Origin: Flagellimonas sediminis
GTDB taxonomy: Bacteria > Bacteroidota > Bacteroidia > Flavobacteriales > Flavobacteriaceae
Direction of reading: 5' to 3'
NCBI RefSeq assembly: GCF_010500845.1
Contig: NZ_JAAAMI010000006.1
Coordinates: 162,736 to 226,735, forward strand
DNA: 64,000 nt
The notes below the pieces were generated by a model. The model was not told the origin of the DNA. It made no database searches and was given only the letters and a program-made list of their open reading frames with translations. Of the stretch, positions 45,574-53,782 are shown in pieces (the stretch's first letter is position 1; every line of letters begins with the position of its first letter). The position numbers were made by a program, and so were the translations under genes.

Positions 45574-46926
45574 ATGCAATCTTATTGGCGACTGCACAGA
45601 TACCCGATACTTTTTGCTATCGCCAGTATGCTGTTCTACGCCTCGTTTGCCTATGATCTTGTCCGCACGGACACGGTAAAAATGTTCATGCTCTTTGGTG
45701 CAACTTTTTTCCTGTACTACAAGATCATTCAGTTTGAAAAATGGAACTTTAAGTTCCTTCTGGTGATAGGCATCCTTTTCCGATTGGTTTTTTTGCTTGC
45801 AGAGCCGAATCTTTCCCAAGACTTTTACCGCTTTATTTGGGACGGGGAATTGATCAAGAATGGAATCAATCCCTACTTGTACACCCCAGACCAGTTGATG
45901 GAACAAGGGAAGGTAGTATTCGCCAACATGCAGGAACTGCATGCGGGTATGACCGAACTGAATGCAGGCCATTACAGCAACTACCCTCCTGTAAACCAAA
46001 TCCTTTTTGCCCTTTCCGCCTTTTTGGGCGGGGGAAATGTTTTGGGATCCATGATCGCCATGCGATTGATCATCATTTTGGCGGACCTTGGGGTGGTTTA
46101 CTTCGGAAGGAAGTTGCTCCAACAGCTTAACCAAGCCAACCATATGGTTTTTTGGTACTTTTTAAATCCCTTGGTCATCATAGAACTTACAGGGAATCTC
46201 CATTTTGAAGGGGTCATGTTGTTTTTCTTTGCATGGTCGCTCTATCTACTGGCCAAACAAAAGTGGATATGGGCCTCCCCGGTTTATGCACTGTCCATTA
46301 TGGTCAAATTGGTTCCCCTGCTATTGTTGCCTGTTCTACTTAAATACCTTGGTTTCAAAAAAAGTATTGGGTTCTATGTACTAACCATACTAGCATGTTT
46401 TGCCTTACTCCTCCCGTTTTACTCCCCGGTTTTCCTCGACAATTATTCCGAAACTTTGAAACTTTGGTTTTCCAATTTTGAGTTTAACGCCGGAGTCTAT
46501 AATGTGGTAAAGAAAATTGCAGTGACCTATTACGAAGCCAAACCATGGGAACTTATTGATGCTTATGGTGCCATGATTACCAAAATTGTTGTCTTAGCCA
46601 CATTATTGATTGCCTTCATTTTGAAAAACCAAAAGCTGCCTACCGCAATCACCTCAATGGTTTTGGCACTTTCCTGCTATTACTTTCTGACCAGCACCGT
46701 GCACCCTTGGTACGTGGTCTTCCTCATGGGGATTTCCATATTTTCATCCCTAAAGTTTCCGTTGTTGTGGTCGTTGATGGTCATTTTGAGCTACCAGGCC
46801 TATGCCAATGTGGATTACAAGGAGCATCTTTGGTTATTGGCCATTGAATACATTTTTGTGATTGGCTATTTTATTTATGAAATGATAGGAGTGGCATCAA
46901 AAAAGTTATATTTCTTCAAAAAATAG
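45574..46926 (+). CDS. GT-C fold polyprenol-sugar-dependent mannosyltransferase-like protein
   Basis: A 450-residue polytopic protein with about eleven hydrophobic helices. The first periplasmic loop carries DFYRFIWDGELIKNGINPY, close to the DxxRYxWDG signature of GT-C enzymes that use polyprenyl-phosphate sugars. Its position 3 bases after the second GT2 gene makes it the third gene of a glycan operon. The DPM-like GT2 may provide the polyprenyl-phosphate sugar donor. Confidence 0.85.
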   Translation: MQSYWRLHRYPILFAIASMLFYASFAYDLVRTDTVKMFMLFGATFFLYYKIIQFEKWNFKFLLVIGILFRLVFLLAEPNLSQDFYRFIWDGELIKNGINPYLYTPDQLMEQGKVVFANMQELHAGMTELNAGHYSNYPPVNQILFALSAFLGGGNVLGSMIAMRLIIILADLGVVYFGRKLLQQLNQANHMVFWYFLNPLVIIELTGNLHFEGVMLFFFAWSLYLLAKQKWIWASPVYALSIMVKLVPLLLLPVLLKYLGFKKSIGFYVLTILACFALLLPFYSPVFLDNYSETLKLWFSNFEFNAGVYNVVKKIAVTYYEAKPWELIDAYGAMITKIVVLATLLIAFILKNQKLPTAITSMVLALSCYYFLTSTVHPWYVVFLMGISIFSSLKFPLLWSLMVILSYQAYANVDYKEHLWLLAIEYIFVIGYFIYEMIGVASKKLYFFKK

Positions 46927-46974
46927 TACCCGTTCCTAGGCTTATTGGAATTAATTTGTACTTTTAGCCCTCAA

Positions 46975-47055
46975 ATGAAAGGACAAGAATACATAGCATT
47001 TACGTTGAGCGTACCCGCTCCGATCAGTCCATTTAGCCCCCGTCGCCGCCCGTAA
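46975..47055 (+). CDS. Candidate 26-codon leader peptide of the arginine operon
   Basis: An ATG frame of 26 codons: MKGQEYIAFT, LSVPAPISPF, then SPRRRP and a stop. Three consecutive arginine codons (CGT CGC CGC) lie just before the stop, and five prolines occur from codon 14 on. The following operon makes arginine and contains proC, which makes proline. The frame ends 87 bases before the first operon gene and is followed by potential hairpins. These are the ingredients of transcription attenuation by ribosome stalling. Translation and function are inferred only. Confidence 0.55.
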   Translation: MKGQEYIAFTLSVPAPISPFSPRRRP

Positions 47056-47124
47056 GGGTGCAGTCTTTTATTGGAAATAGGTGAGTCCATTTCCCCAATA
47101 CAATCAACAATTTATTATTTTTTT
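47056..47124 (+). promoter_or_regulatory. Putative attenuator region of the arginine operon
   Basis: TATTGG and AAAT (47069-47078) can pair with ATTT and CCAATA (47089-47100), with GG/CC inside and small bulges, forming a hairpin followed after about 10 bases by a T-rich stretch. The hairpin's inner CCATTT also occurs at 47029-47034, inside the leader frame, within a 9-base direct repeat, so alternative pairings are possible. A second small stem, CGCCC/GGGTG with a GTAA loop, spans the leader stop codon. This hairpin is weaker than a textbook terminator. Confidence 0.4.
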
Positions 47125-47142
47125 ACAGTTTAAACGCTTGCA

Positions 47143-47754
47143 ATGGATATTCTAGTTGCCAACGAATCACATTTTAAATACGCACAGATCATCTGTGATA
47201 CCATAGCGGAATCTGCCAAGGTCCGCGGAACAGGAATTGCCAAACGTACCCCCGAATATATCATGAAAAGGTTGCAGAACGGCAACGCCATCATTGCTTT
47301 AGATGGAGATAAGTTCGCCGGGTTTTGTTATATCGAAGTTTGGGGCAACAAGGATTTTGTGGCCAACTCCGGATTGATCGTACACCCCGATTACCGAAAC
47401 CAGGGACTGGCCAAGCAGATCAAGAAGGCCGTATTCGACCTATCCAGAAAAAAATTCCCCGATGCCAAGATATTTGGGATCACCACAGGTCTTGCCGTGA
47501 TGAAGATGAACTACGAACTGGGCTACAAGCCCGTTACGTTCTCTGAATTAACGGACGATCCTGAATTTTGGAAAGGTTGCCAAACCTGTAAAAACTTCGA
47601 CATCCTTACCCGTACGGAGAAGAAAATGTGCCTTTGCACGGGTATGTTGTACGATCCCACGGCCAAAAAAACAGAACCAAAAAAAATTGACAGCAAGGTT
47701 TTCCAAAGATTGAAACAGATCAAGGAAACCCTTTTTCTAAAAAAGAAACAATAA
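47143..47754 (+). CDS. GNAT acetyltransferase, probable N-acyl-glutamate synthase of the arginine pathway
   Basis: A 203-residue GNAT-fold protein. The acetyl-CoA-binding segment HPDYRNQGLAKQIKKAV covers residues 81-97. It is the first gene of the arginine operon, where the missing first step (acylation of glutamate) must be coded, so that role is likely. The C-terminal part has an unusual Cys tetrad, Cys146, Cys149, Cys163 and Cys165 (CxxC and CxC), that might bind metal. Whether it uses acetyl- or succinyl-CoA depends on the downstream enzymes. Confidence 0.78.
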   Translation: MDILVANESHFKYAQIICDTIAESAKVRGTGIAKRTPEYIMKRLQNGNAIIALDGDKFAGFCYIEVWGNKDFVANSGLIVHPDYRNQGLAKQIKKAVFDLSRKKFPDAKIFGITTGLAVMKMNYELGYKPVTFSELTDDPEFWKGCQTCKNFDILTRTEKKMCLCTGMLYDPTAKKTEPKKIDSKVFQRLKQIKETLFLKKKQ

Positions 47755-47757
47755 TGG

Positions 47758-47789
47758 ATGTCAGTTCTCGACTGCGCTCGAACTGACAT
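47758..47789 (+). repeat. REP-like palindrome
   Basis: ATGTCAGTT pairs with AACTGACAT around a core containing TCGA and GCGC. Related cores recur between proC and argD. It occupies most of the 56-base gap upstream of argG. Confidence 0.75.
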
Positions 47790-47810
47790 TGAATTTAAAG
47801 AATTATAAAA

Positions 47811-49001
47811 ATGAAAAAATTAGTTTTAGCCTACAGTGGCGGATTGGATACCTCATATTGTGCCAAATCCCTTTCACAGGACGAAGGGTTTGAAGTCCAC
47901 GCGGTAAGCGTGAATACTGGAGGTTTTTCCAAAACCGAAATCGAGGAAATCGAGAAAAAGGCCCTTGCCTTGGGAGCTACAAGCTATACCTCCATCAATG
48001 CGGTTTCCACATTTTACGATACCGTGGTCAAATATCTCATCTTCGGAAACGTACTTCGTAACAATACCTATCCCCTTTCTGTAAGTGCGGAACGGATTGT
48101 ACAGGCGTTGGAAATTGTAAAACACGCCAAAAAAATCGGCGCTAAGTACATCGCCCACGGAAGTACTGGAGCGGGTAACGACCAAGTAAGGTTCGATATG
48201 ATCTTTCAGATTTTGGCCCCTGAAATCGAGATCATTACCCCTATCCGTGACAAAAAATTGGCCAGGGAAGTGGAGATCGAGTACCTACAGAAAAACGGCA
48301 TCGATTATCCTTGGGAAAAAGCCAAATATTCAGTGAATAGAGGGCTTTGGGGAACATCCGTGGGAGGTTCGGAAACTTTGACTTCCCACTTATCATTACC
48401 GGACAGCGCCTATCCGAGCCAGTTGGAAAAAGAACTTCCAAAAGAGGTAAAACTCACCTTCAAAAAAGGGGAGTTGGTGGCCATTGATGGCGAAGAGAAC
48501 CATCCAGTGGCCAATATTGAAAAGCTATCGGCAATTGCTTCCAAATATGCCATCGGTAGGGATATCCATGTGGGTGATACCATTATTGGGATTAAAGGCA
48601 GGGTTGGTTTTGAAGCTGCTGCACCCCTTATCATTATCAAAGCACACCACCTATTGGAAAAACACACCTTGAGCAAATGGCAACAGTTCCAAAAAGAGCA
48701 ATTGTCCAGTTTTTATGGCATGTTGTTGCATGAAGGCCATTATTTGGATGAGGTGATGCGCAATATCGAGGCGTTTTTGACCGATTCCCAAAAGCACGTT
48801 TCGGGAGATGTTTTTGTGACCCTTCATCCCTACCGTTTTGAATTGAACGGAATTTCTTCCGAACACGATCTCATGAACGCTTCCTTCGGAAGTTATGGAG
48901 AAATGAACAAGGGTTGGACGGCTGACGACGCCAAGGGCTTTATCAAGATTTTGTCCAACTCGGGGAAAATAGCCAACCACGTAAACCAGGATTATGATTA
49001 A
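47811..49001 (+). CDS. argG: Argininosuccinate synthase
   Basis: A 396-residue enzyme joining citrulline and aspartate with ATP. The N-type ATP pyrophosphatase loop YSGGLDTSYC is at residues 8-17, and the HGSTGAGNDQVRFD segment contacts citrulline/aspartate. Length matches the short bacterial form. It overlaps argC by 8 bases, so the two are translationally coupled. Confidence 0.96.
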   Translation: MKKLVLAYSGGLDTSYCAKSLSQDEGFEVHAVSVNTGGFSKTEIEEIEKKALALGATSYTSINAVSTFYDTVVKYLIFGNVLRNNTYPLSVSAERIVQALEIVKHAKKIGAKYIAHGSTGAGNDQVRFDMIFQILAPEIEIITPIRDKKLAREVEIEYLQKNGIDYPWEKAKYSVNRGLWGTSVGGSETLTSHLSLPDSAYPSQLEKELPKEVKLTFKKGELVAIDGEENHPVANIEKLSAIASKYAIGRDIHVGDTIIGIKGRVGFEAAAPLIIIKAHHLLEKHTLSKWQQFQKEQLSSFYGMLLHEGHYLDEVMRNIEAFLTDSQKHVSGDVFVTLHPYRFELNGISSEHDLMNASFGSYGEMNKGWTADDAKGFIKILSNSGKIANHVNQDYD

Positions 49002-49968
49002 AACGGGCATCATTGGCGGTTCCGGATACACGGGTGGAGAGCTGATTCGAATTCTGCTCAACCATCCCCATGCCGAAATCGACTTTGTATATAGCACCAC
49101 AAGGGCGGGAAAACCGATTTCCTCGGCGCATCCTGATCTTTTGGGGATGACAGACCTCCAATTTTCTGGAGAAATCAATCCCAATGTAGATGTTGTATTC
49201 CTTTGTTTAGGCCACGGGAATTCCAAGGCATTCTTGAATGAAAATCCGTTCTCGGCAAGCACCAAGATCATCGACTTGAGCAACGACTTTAGATTACAAG
49301 CCGATTCCATGTTTAATGGTAAGCGTTTTATCTATGGGCTTCCGGAACTGAACAAGTCTGCCATTCAATCTGCAGAAGCGATAGCCAATCCCGGTTGTTT
49401 TGCCACAGCTATTCAGTTGGCCTTGTTGCCTTTGGCCAAAGCAGATTTGTTGAACCATGAAATCCATGTGAACGCCGTAACGGGGAGTACAGGGGCCGGT
49501 GTAGGATTGTCCGCTACCTCGCATTTCAGTTGGAGGAACAACAATGTTTCATGGTACAAACCTTTTACCCATCAACATTTGGGGGAGATTGGGGAAAGCT
49601 TGAAATCATTTGGCAATGCTGTAGGCAAATTGATGTTTTTACCGAATCGCGGCAACTTCACTAGAGGAATTTTGGCCACGTCATACACCCAGTTTGAAGG
49701 TTCGTTGGACGATGCAAAAAAACTATATGCTGCTTTTTATAAGGATGCCGTTTTCACCCACATGTCTGAAGAGGAAATCAACTTGAAGCAAGTGGTGAAC
49801 ACCAACCAGTGCCACATCCATTTGCATAAGCACGAGGACCTTTTGTTGGTGACCTCGGCCATCGATAATTTGTTGAAAGGCGCCTCTGGACAAGCGGTAC
49901 AGAACATGAACCTAATGTTCGGTTTTCCAGAGACCGAAGGGCTGTTGTTAAAAGCAGGGGTATTTTAA
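48994..49968 (+). CDS. argC: N-acyl-gamma-glutamyl-phosphate reductase
   Basis: A 324-residue NADPH-dependent reductase for the third step of arginine synthesis. GGSGYTGGELIRILLNHP gives the nucleotide-binding loop, and Cys135 in NPGCFATA is the catalytic thiol. A His-containing FTHQHLGE segment lies downstream. The gene overlaps the argG stop region by 8 bases. Confidence 0.94.
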   Translation: MIKTGIIGGSGYTGGELIRILLNHPHAEIDFVYSTTRAGKPISSAHPDLLGMTDLQFSGEINPNVDVVFLCLGHGNSKAFLNENPFSASTKIIDLSNDFRLQADSMFNGKRFIYGLPELNKSAIQSAEAIANPGCFATAIQLALLPLAKADLLNHEIHVNAVTGSTGAGVGLSATSHFSWRNNNVSWYKPFTHQHLGEIGESLKSFGNAVGKLMFLPNRGNFTRGILATSYTQFEGSLDDAKKLYAAFYKDAVFTHMSEEEINLKQVVNTNQCHIHLHKHEDLLLVTSAIDNLLKGASGQAVQNMNLMFGFPETEGLLLKAGVF

Positions 49969-49973
49969 ACTGG

Positions 49974-50061
49974 AACCCTGAGCAGAGTCGAAGGGTTAAA
50001 CCTTGATATAAATAGATTCTCGCTGGAGTTTATGCTGAGCAAAGCAAAGTGCGGGAATGAC
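49974..50061 (+). repeat. REP-like and other palindromes between argC and proC
   Basis: AACCCT pairs with AGGGTT at 49974-49997 around a core with CAGAGTCGA. A second pair, GATTCTCGC and GCGGGAATG at 50015-50059, encloses GAGCAAAGC. Both resemble scattered intergenic palindromes of Flavobacteriaceae. The last copy supplies a false ATG for proC. Confidence 0.6.
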
Positions 50062-50074
50062 AAATAAGAAAAAT

Positions 50075-50869
50075 ATGAAAATAGCCATCATAGGAGCAGG
50101 GAACTTGGGCTTGGCCATTGCCAAAGGTATTTTACACACCAACGGCGCCACCACCATGTACCTCACTAAAAGGAACACCAAATCCATCAAGGATTGGGAA
50201 AAATATGGGAATGTGACCGTGACCTCCGACAATTTGGAGGCCATAAAAAATTCCGATATTCTAATTTTCGCCGTCCAGCCCGGTCATTTTACAACCTTGC
50301 TGGAACAAAGCAAGGACCTGTTGACCGAAAAACATGTGATCATCAGTACCATCACTGGGTACAGCATCCCAAAAATTGAAAGTATCATCGGGGAGGATAA
50401 ATTTATCATCCGCAGTATGCCCAACACAGCCATTTCAGTTGGTAAATCCATGACTTGTATTTGCAGCAACGAATTGGGCAAAAAACGTATCGATTTGGCC
50501 AAGGCTATCTTTAACCGCATGGGCCACACCATGGAAATTCCCGAAGACCAAATGCAGGCCGCAACGGTGATCTGTGCTAGTGGGATCGCCTTTTGGATGC
50601 GCTTGATCCGCGCCACCACCCAAGGGGCCATTCAATTAGGCTTCGATGCCAAGGAAGCCCAAGAATTGGCCATGCACACCTGTAACGGAGCGGCCAGTCT
50701 ATTGATTGAATCGGGCAGCCATCCCGAAGAGGAAATTGATAGGGTAACCACACCCAAAGGGTGCACCATTGAAGGCTTGAACGAAATGGAACACCAAGGT
50801 TTGAGTTCTTCCTTGATCAAGGGAATCGTGAGTTCCTATGAAAAAATTAGCCATATCAAAAAAGGATAA
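50075..50869 (+). CDS. proC: Pyrroline-5-carboxylate reductase
   Basis: A 264-residue enzyme reducing pyrroline-5-carboxylate to proline with NAD(P)H. The Rossmann motif IIGAGNLGLAIAKG lies at the N-terminus. The motifs RSMPNTAISVG and the dimer/substrate-binding segment after VTTPKGCTIEGL are standard. I start at the ATG before KIAIIG because the ATG 18 bases upstream belongs to a palindromic repeat. Its presence in an arginine operon links the two glutamate-derived pathways. Confidence 0.94.
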   Translation: MKIAIIGAGNLGLAIAKGILHTNGATTMYLTKRNTKSIKDWEKYGNVTVTSDNLEAIKNSDILIFAVQPGHFTTLLEQSKDLLTEKHVIISTITGYSIPKIESIIGEDKFIIRSMPNTAISVGKSMTCICSNELGKKRIDLAKAIFNRMGHTMEIPEDQMQAATVICASGIAFWMRLIRATTQGAIQLGFDAKEAQELAMHTCNGAASLLIESGSHPEEEIDRVTTPKGCTIEGLNEMEHQGLSSSLIKGIVSSYEKISHIKKG

Positions 50870-50885
50870 AAAATTCAGGTCGAGC

Positions 50886-50961
50886 TGTCACATCGAGCGG
50901 AGTCGAGATGCGAGACCCAATTACACATCAAAAGCACCTCTCGACCGCACTCGAGATGACA
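50886..50961 (+). repeat. Inverted pair of REP-like units between proC and argD
   Basis: TGTCACATCGAGCG..AGTCGAGATG at 50886-50910 and its inverted relative at 50938-50961 face each other. Both share the TGTCA, TCGAG and GTCGAGA core found upstream of argG. The pair fills the gap; an upstream in-frame extension of argD through it is not real. Confidence 0.8.
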
Positions 50962-50972
50962 AACAAAAAATT

Positions 50973-52100
50973 ATGAAACTATTCGACGTATACCCACTCT
51001 ATGATGTAACCCCAATTTCTGCCAAAGGCATTGAGGTCTGGGATGACAAAGGACAAAAATATCTGGATTTTTACGGAGGCCATGCCGTGATTTCCATTGG
51101 CCATACACATCCACATTATGTAAAGCGCATTGAGGATCAATTGGAGAAAATTGCCTTTTACAGCAATTCCGTACAAAATCCTGTACAAGAGGCATTGGCG
51201 GAAAAGTTAGGGAAATTGTCCGGCTGTGAGAAATATGATCTATTCATGTGCAATTCTGGCGCAGAGGCCAATGAAAATGCCTTGAAAATGGCATCCTTTC
51301 ACACTGGAAAGGCTAAGGTAATCGCATTCAAGAACAGTTTTCATGGACGTACTTCCGCAGCTGTGGCGGCCACGGACAATCCAAAGATCAACGCGCCTAT
51401 CAATTTACAGCAAGAGGTGACCTTTTTGCCATTGAACGATTTTGAGGCCTTTGAAAAAGCCATTACATCTGATGGGTATTGTGCCGTAATCCTGGAGGCT
51501 ATCCAAGGTGTGGGCGGCTTGGATGAACCGACTACTGCATTTTACCAATTCATCGCTGAAAAATGCAAGGAGAACAACGTGGTTTTGATTGCCGATGAAG
51601 TACAATCCGGCTATGGACGAAGTGGAAAATTCTTTGGTTTTCAGCATCATGGCATTCAGCCTGATATCATTTCCATTGCCAAAGGGATGGGTAACGGATT
51701 CCCTGTGGGCGGGGTGTTGATCCACGAATCCTTTAAACCTTCCTACGGACTTTTGGGCACCACCTTTGGTGGCAACCATTTGGCCTGTGCTGCAAGTTTG
51801 GCCGTTTTGGAAGTGTTGGAATCCGAGAACTTGATTGAGAATGCTTCGGAATTGGGAATCTATTTCAGGGAAAAGGCCGCCGAGGTACCCGACATCATCA
51901 AAGTAAAGGGCAAAGGTCTGATGATCGGCCTCGAATTTGATTTTGAGGTGGCCGAACTGCGAAAAAAACTAATCTATGACCACCATATGTTCACGGGTAG
52001 CGCCAATAACAAAAAGTTGCTGCGATTTTTACCGGCTTTGAACATCACTAAGACACACATCGACCTATTCTTTGACGCGCTCAAAAAAGCATTAAAATGA
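50973..52100 (+). CDS. argD: Acyl-ornithine aminotransferase
   Basis: A 375-residue class III PLP-dependent aminotransferase, starting at MKLFDVYP. Typical features are FYGGHAVISIGH, SGAEANENALKMA, IADEVQSGYGRSGKFF with the Asp, and SIAKGMGNGFPVGG with the PLP Lys. It converts N-acylglutamate semialdehyde to N-acylornithine. The stop overlaps the argF' start by 4 bases. A frame open to 50838 was rejected because it translates a repeat. Confidence 0.94.
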   Translation: MKLFDVYPLYDVTPISAKGIEVWDDKGQKYLDFYGGHAVISIGHTHPHYVKRIEDQLEKIAFYSNSVQNPVQEALAEKLGKLSGCEKYDLFMCNSGAEANENALKMASFHTGKAKVIAFKNSFHGRTSAAVAATDNPKINAPINLQQEVTFLPLNDFEAFEKAITSDGYCAVILEAIQGVGGLDEPTTAFYQFIAEKCKENNVVLIADEVQSGYGRSGKFFGFQHHGIQPDIISIAKGMGNGFPVGGVLIHESFKPSYGLLGTTFGGNHLACAASLAVLEVLESENLIENASELGIYFREKAAEVPDIIKVKGKGLMIGLEFDFEVAELRKKLIYDHHMFTGSANNKKLLRFLPALNITKTHIDLFFDALKKALK

Positions 52101-53038
52101 AGCATTACCTATCCGTAAACGATATCGACTCCCTCCCCGATTGGGTGGAGGAAGCAATCAACCTAAAAAAAGACCCTTATCAATTTGAGGCTTTGGGCAA
52201 ACGAAAAACCTTATGCCTATTATTTTTCAATAATAGCCTACGTACCCGTTTAAGCACCCAAAAAGCGGCCATGAACCTTGGTATGGAGGTGATGGTCATG
52301 AATTTTGGCAACGAGGGCTGGGCCTTGGAATATGGAGATGGTACCATTATGGACCAAGGCACATCAGAACATATCAAAGAAGCGGCTCAAGTGGTTTCAC
52401 AATATTGTGACATCGTGGCCATCAGGGCATTTGCCGGTTTGGTGGACAAAGCAAAAGACGAAGCGGAGGAGGTCATCAACGGGTTTGCCAAATATGCGTC
52501 CATTCCGGTGGTGAATATGGAAAGTTCCGTTGGGCACCCCCTTCAGGCTTTGGCAGACGCCATCACCATAGCAGAAAACAAGACCAAGGAAAGACCCAAA
52601 GTGGTTTTGTCCTGGGCACCGCATCCAAAGGCATTGCCCCATGCAGTGGCGAATTCCTTTGTGCAGATGATGAAATTGCAAGATGCCGATTTTGTCATCA
52701 CCCATCCAAAGGGATATGAATTGAATCCGGAAATCACGGAAGGATGCCACATTGAGTACAACCAACAAAAAGCCCTTGAAAATGCAGATTTTGTCTATGT
52801 GAAAAACTGGAGCAATTATGCCGATTATGGCAAAGTGGTGAGCAAGGACTTGAACTGGACCATGACGGAGGAAAAATTGGGAAAGGCCAAATTCATGCAT
52901 TGTTTGCCCGTTCGTAGAAACGTAGTGGTGGAAGATGCCGTGTTGGACGGAAAACAATCCCTAGTGGCCGAGCAGGCCAAAAACAGGATCTATTCGGCAC
53001 AGATCGTATTGAAAAAGATTTTGGAACAAAACAAATGA
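52097..53038 (+). CDS. argF': N-acylornithine carbamoyltransferase (ArgF'-type)
   Basis: A 313-residue transcarbamylase. SLRTRLSTQ carries the carbamoyl-phosphate loop (canonical STRTR is SLRTR, as in Bacteroidota N-succinyl and N-acetylornithine enzymes), and HCLPVRRN is the C-terminal signature. In Bacteroides fragilis the residue at position 90 is Pro (succinyl type); in Xanthomonas it is Glu (acetyl type). Here it is Ser90 in GTSEH, so acyl specificity is open. It overlaps both neighbours by 4 bases. Confidence 0.92.
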   Translation: MKHYLSVNDIDSLPDWVEEAINLKKDPYQFEALGKRKTLCLLFFNNSLRTRLSTQKAAMNLGMEVMVMNFGNEGWALEYGDGTIMDQGTSEHIKEAAQVVSQYCDIVAIRAFAGLVDKAKDEAEEVINGFAKYASIPVVNMESSVGHPLQALADAITIAENKTKERPKVVLSWAPHPKALPHAVANSFVQMMKLQDADFVITHPKGYELNPEITEGCHIEYNQQKALENADFVYVKNWSNYADYGKVVSKDLNWTMTEEKLGKAKFMHCLPVRRNVVVEDAVLDGKQSLVAEQAKNRIYSAQIVLKKILEQNK

Positions 53039-53781
53039 AGTTAAAGGATAAGGTCTGTATTGTTACCGGTGCAACAAGCGGCATGGGGAAAGCCATTGCC
53101 AAAACATTTTCTTCCGAAGGTGCCAAACTTGTTTTATCCGGTCAAAACAAGGAGCGTGGCCAAAACTTGGAAAAGCAATTGGGCAATTCCGTTTTTTTGG
53201 CAGGCGATGTAACAGATCCTATCTATAACCAGAATTTGGTCCAATTGGCAATGGATACCTTTGGTCAGTTGGACATCCTATCGTTGAATGCGGGTATTCT
53301 TGGATTGGGGAATGTTGAAGAATTGGCCTTCGATTCTTGGCACAAAACTATTGACACCAATTTGAGCTCCATATTTTATCTTTGTAAGCACGGATTACCC
53401 TATTTGCAAAAGGGGTCAAATAGCAACATTTTGATCAATGCCTCTATTGCAGCTTTCAAGAGTTTTCCCAATCATCCTGCATATTGTGCATCCAAAGCAG
53501 GAGCCGTTGCACTGATGAAACAAATGGCGGTGGAATATGCTCCCAAAATTCGGGTGAACGCCATATGCCCGGGACCAGTGGACACACCACTGCTTTGGGA
53601 ATCGGCCAAGGCCTTTGAAAATCCAGAAAAGGCGGTGGCCAAGGCCGAAAATGCAACGTTATTGAAAAGATTGGGTACTCCGGAAGATATTGCGAAGCTG
53701 GCCCTTTTTATGGTATCGGATGATAGTTCCTGGATTACCGGAACAACGATAACCATTGATGGGGGAATAATAAATACATAG
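53035..53781 (+). CDS. Short-chain dehydrogenase/reductase inside the arginine operon
   Basis: A 248-residue classical SDR: TGATSGMGKAIA at residues 10-21 (NAD(P)-binding), LNAGILG, the catalytic YCASK (YxxxK) in the NHPAYCASKAG segment, and the PGPVDTP segment after it. The start overlaps the argF' stop by 4 bases, and argB follows after 1 base, so it is firmly in the operon. It has no assigned step in arginine synthesis. A side-role on a keto-acid or a recruited passenger is possible. Confidence 0.88.
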   Translation: MKLKDKVCIVTGATSGMGKAIAKTFSSEGAKLVLSGQNKERGQNLEKQLGNSVFLAGDVTDPIYNQNLVQLAMDTFGQLDILSLNAGILGLGNVEELAFDSWHKTIDTNLSSIFYLCKHGLPYLQKGSNSNILINASIAAFKSFPNHPAYCASKAGAVALMKQMAVEYAPKIRVNAICPGPVDTPLLWESAKAFENPEKAVAKAENATLLKRLGTPEDIAKLALFMVSDDSSWITGTTITIDGGIINT

Positions 53782-53782
53782 A

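Noticed and set aside
48651..49310. Long minus-strand open frame opposite argG and argC
   Set aside because: It is a shadow of two confident genes and lacks any recognisable domain.
50057..50074. ATG 18 bases before proC as its start
   Set aside because: It lies in the palindromic repeat; the next ATG directly precedes the Rossmann motif.
50838..50972. Upstream extension of argD by 45 residues
   Set aside because: The extension translates the inverted REP-like pair and overlaps proC; the ATG at 50973 gives a normal N-terminus.
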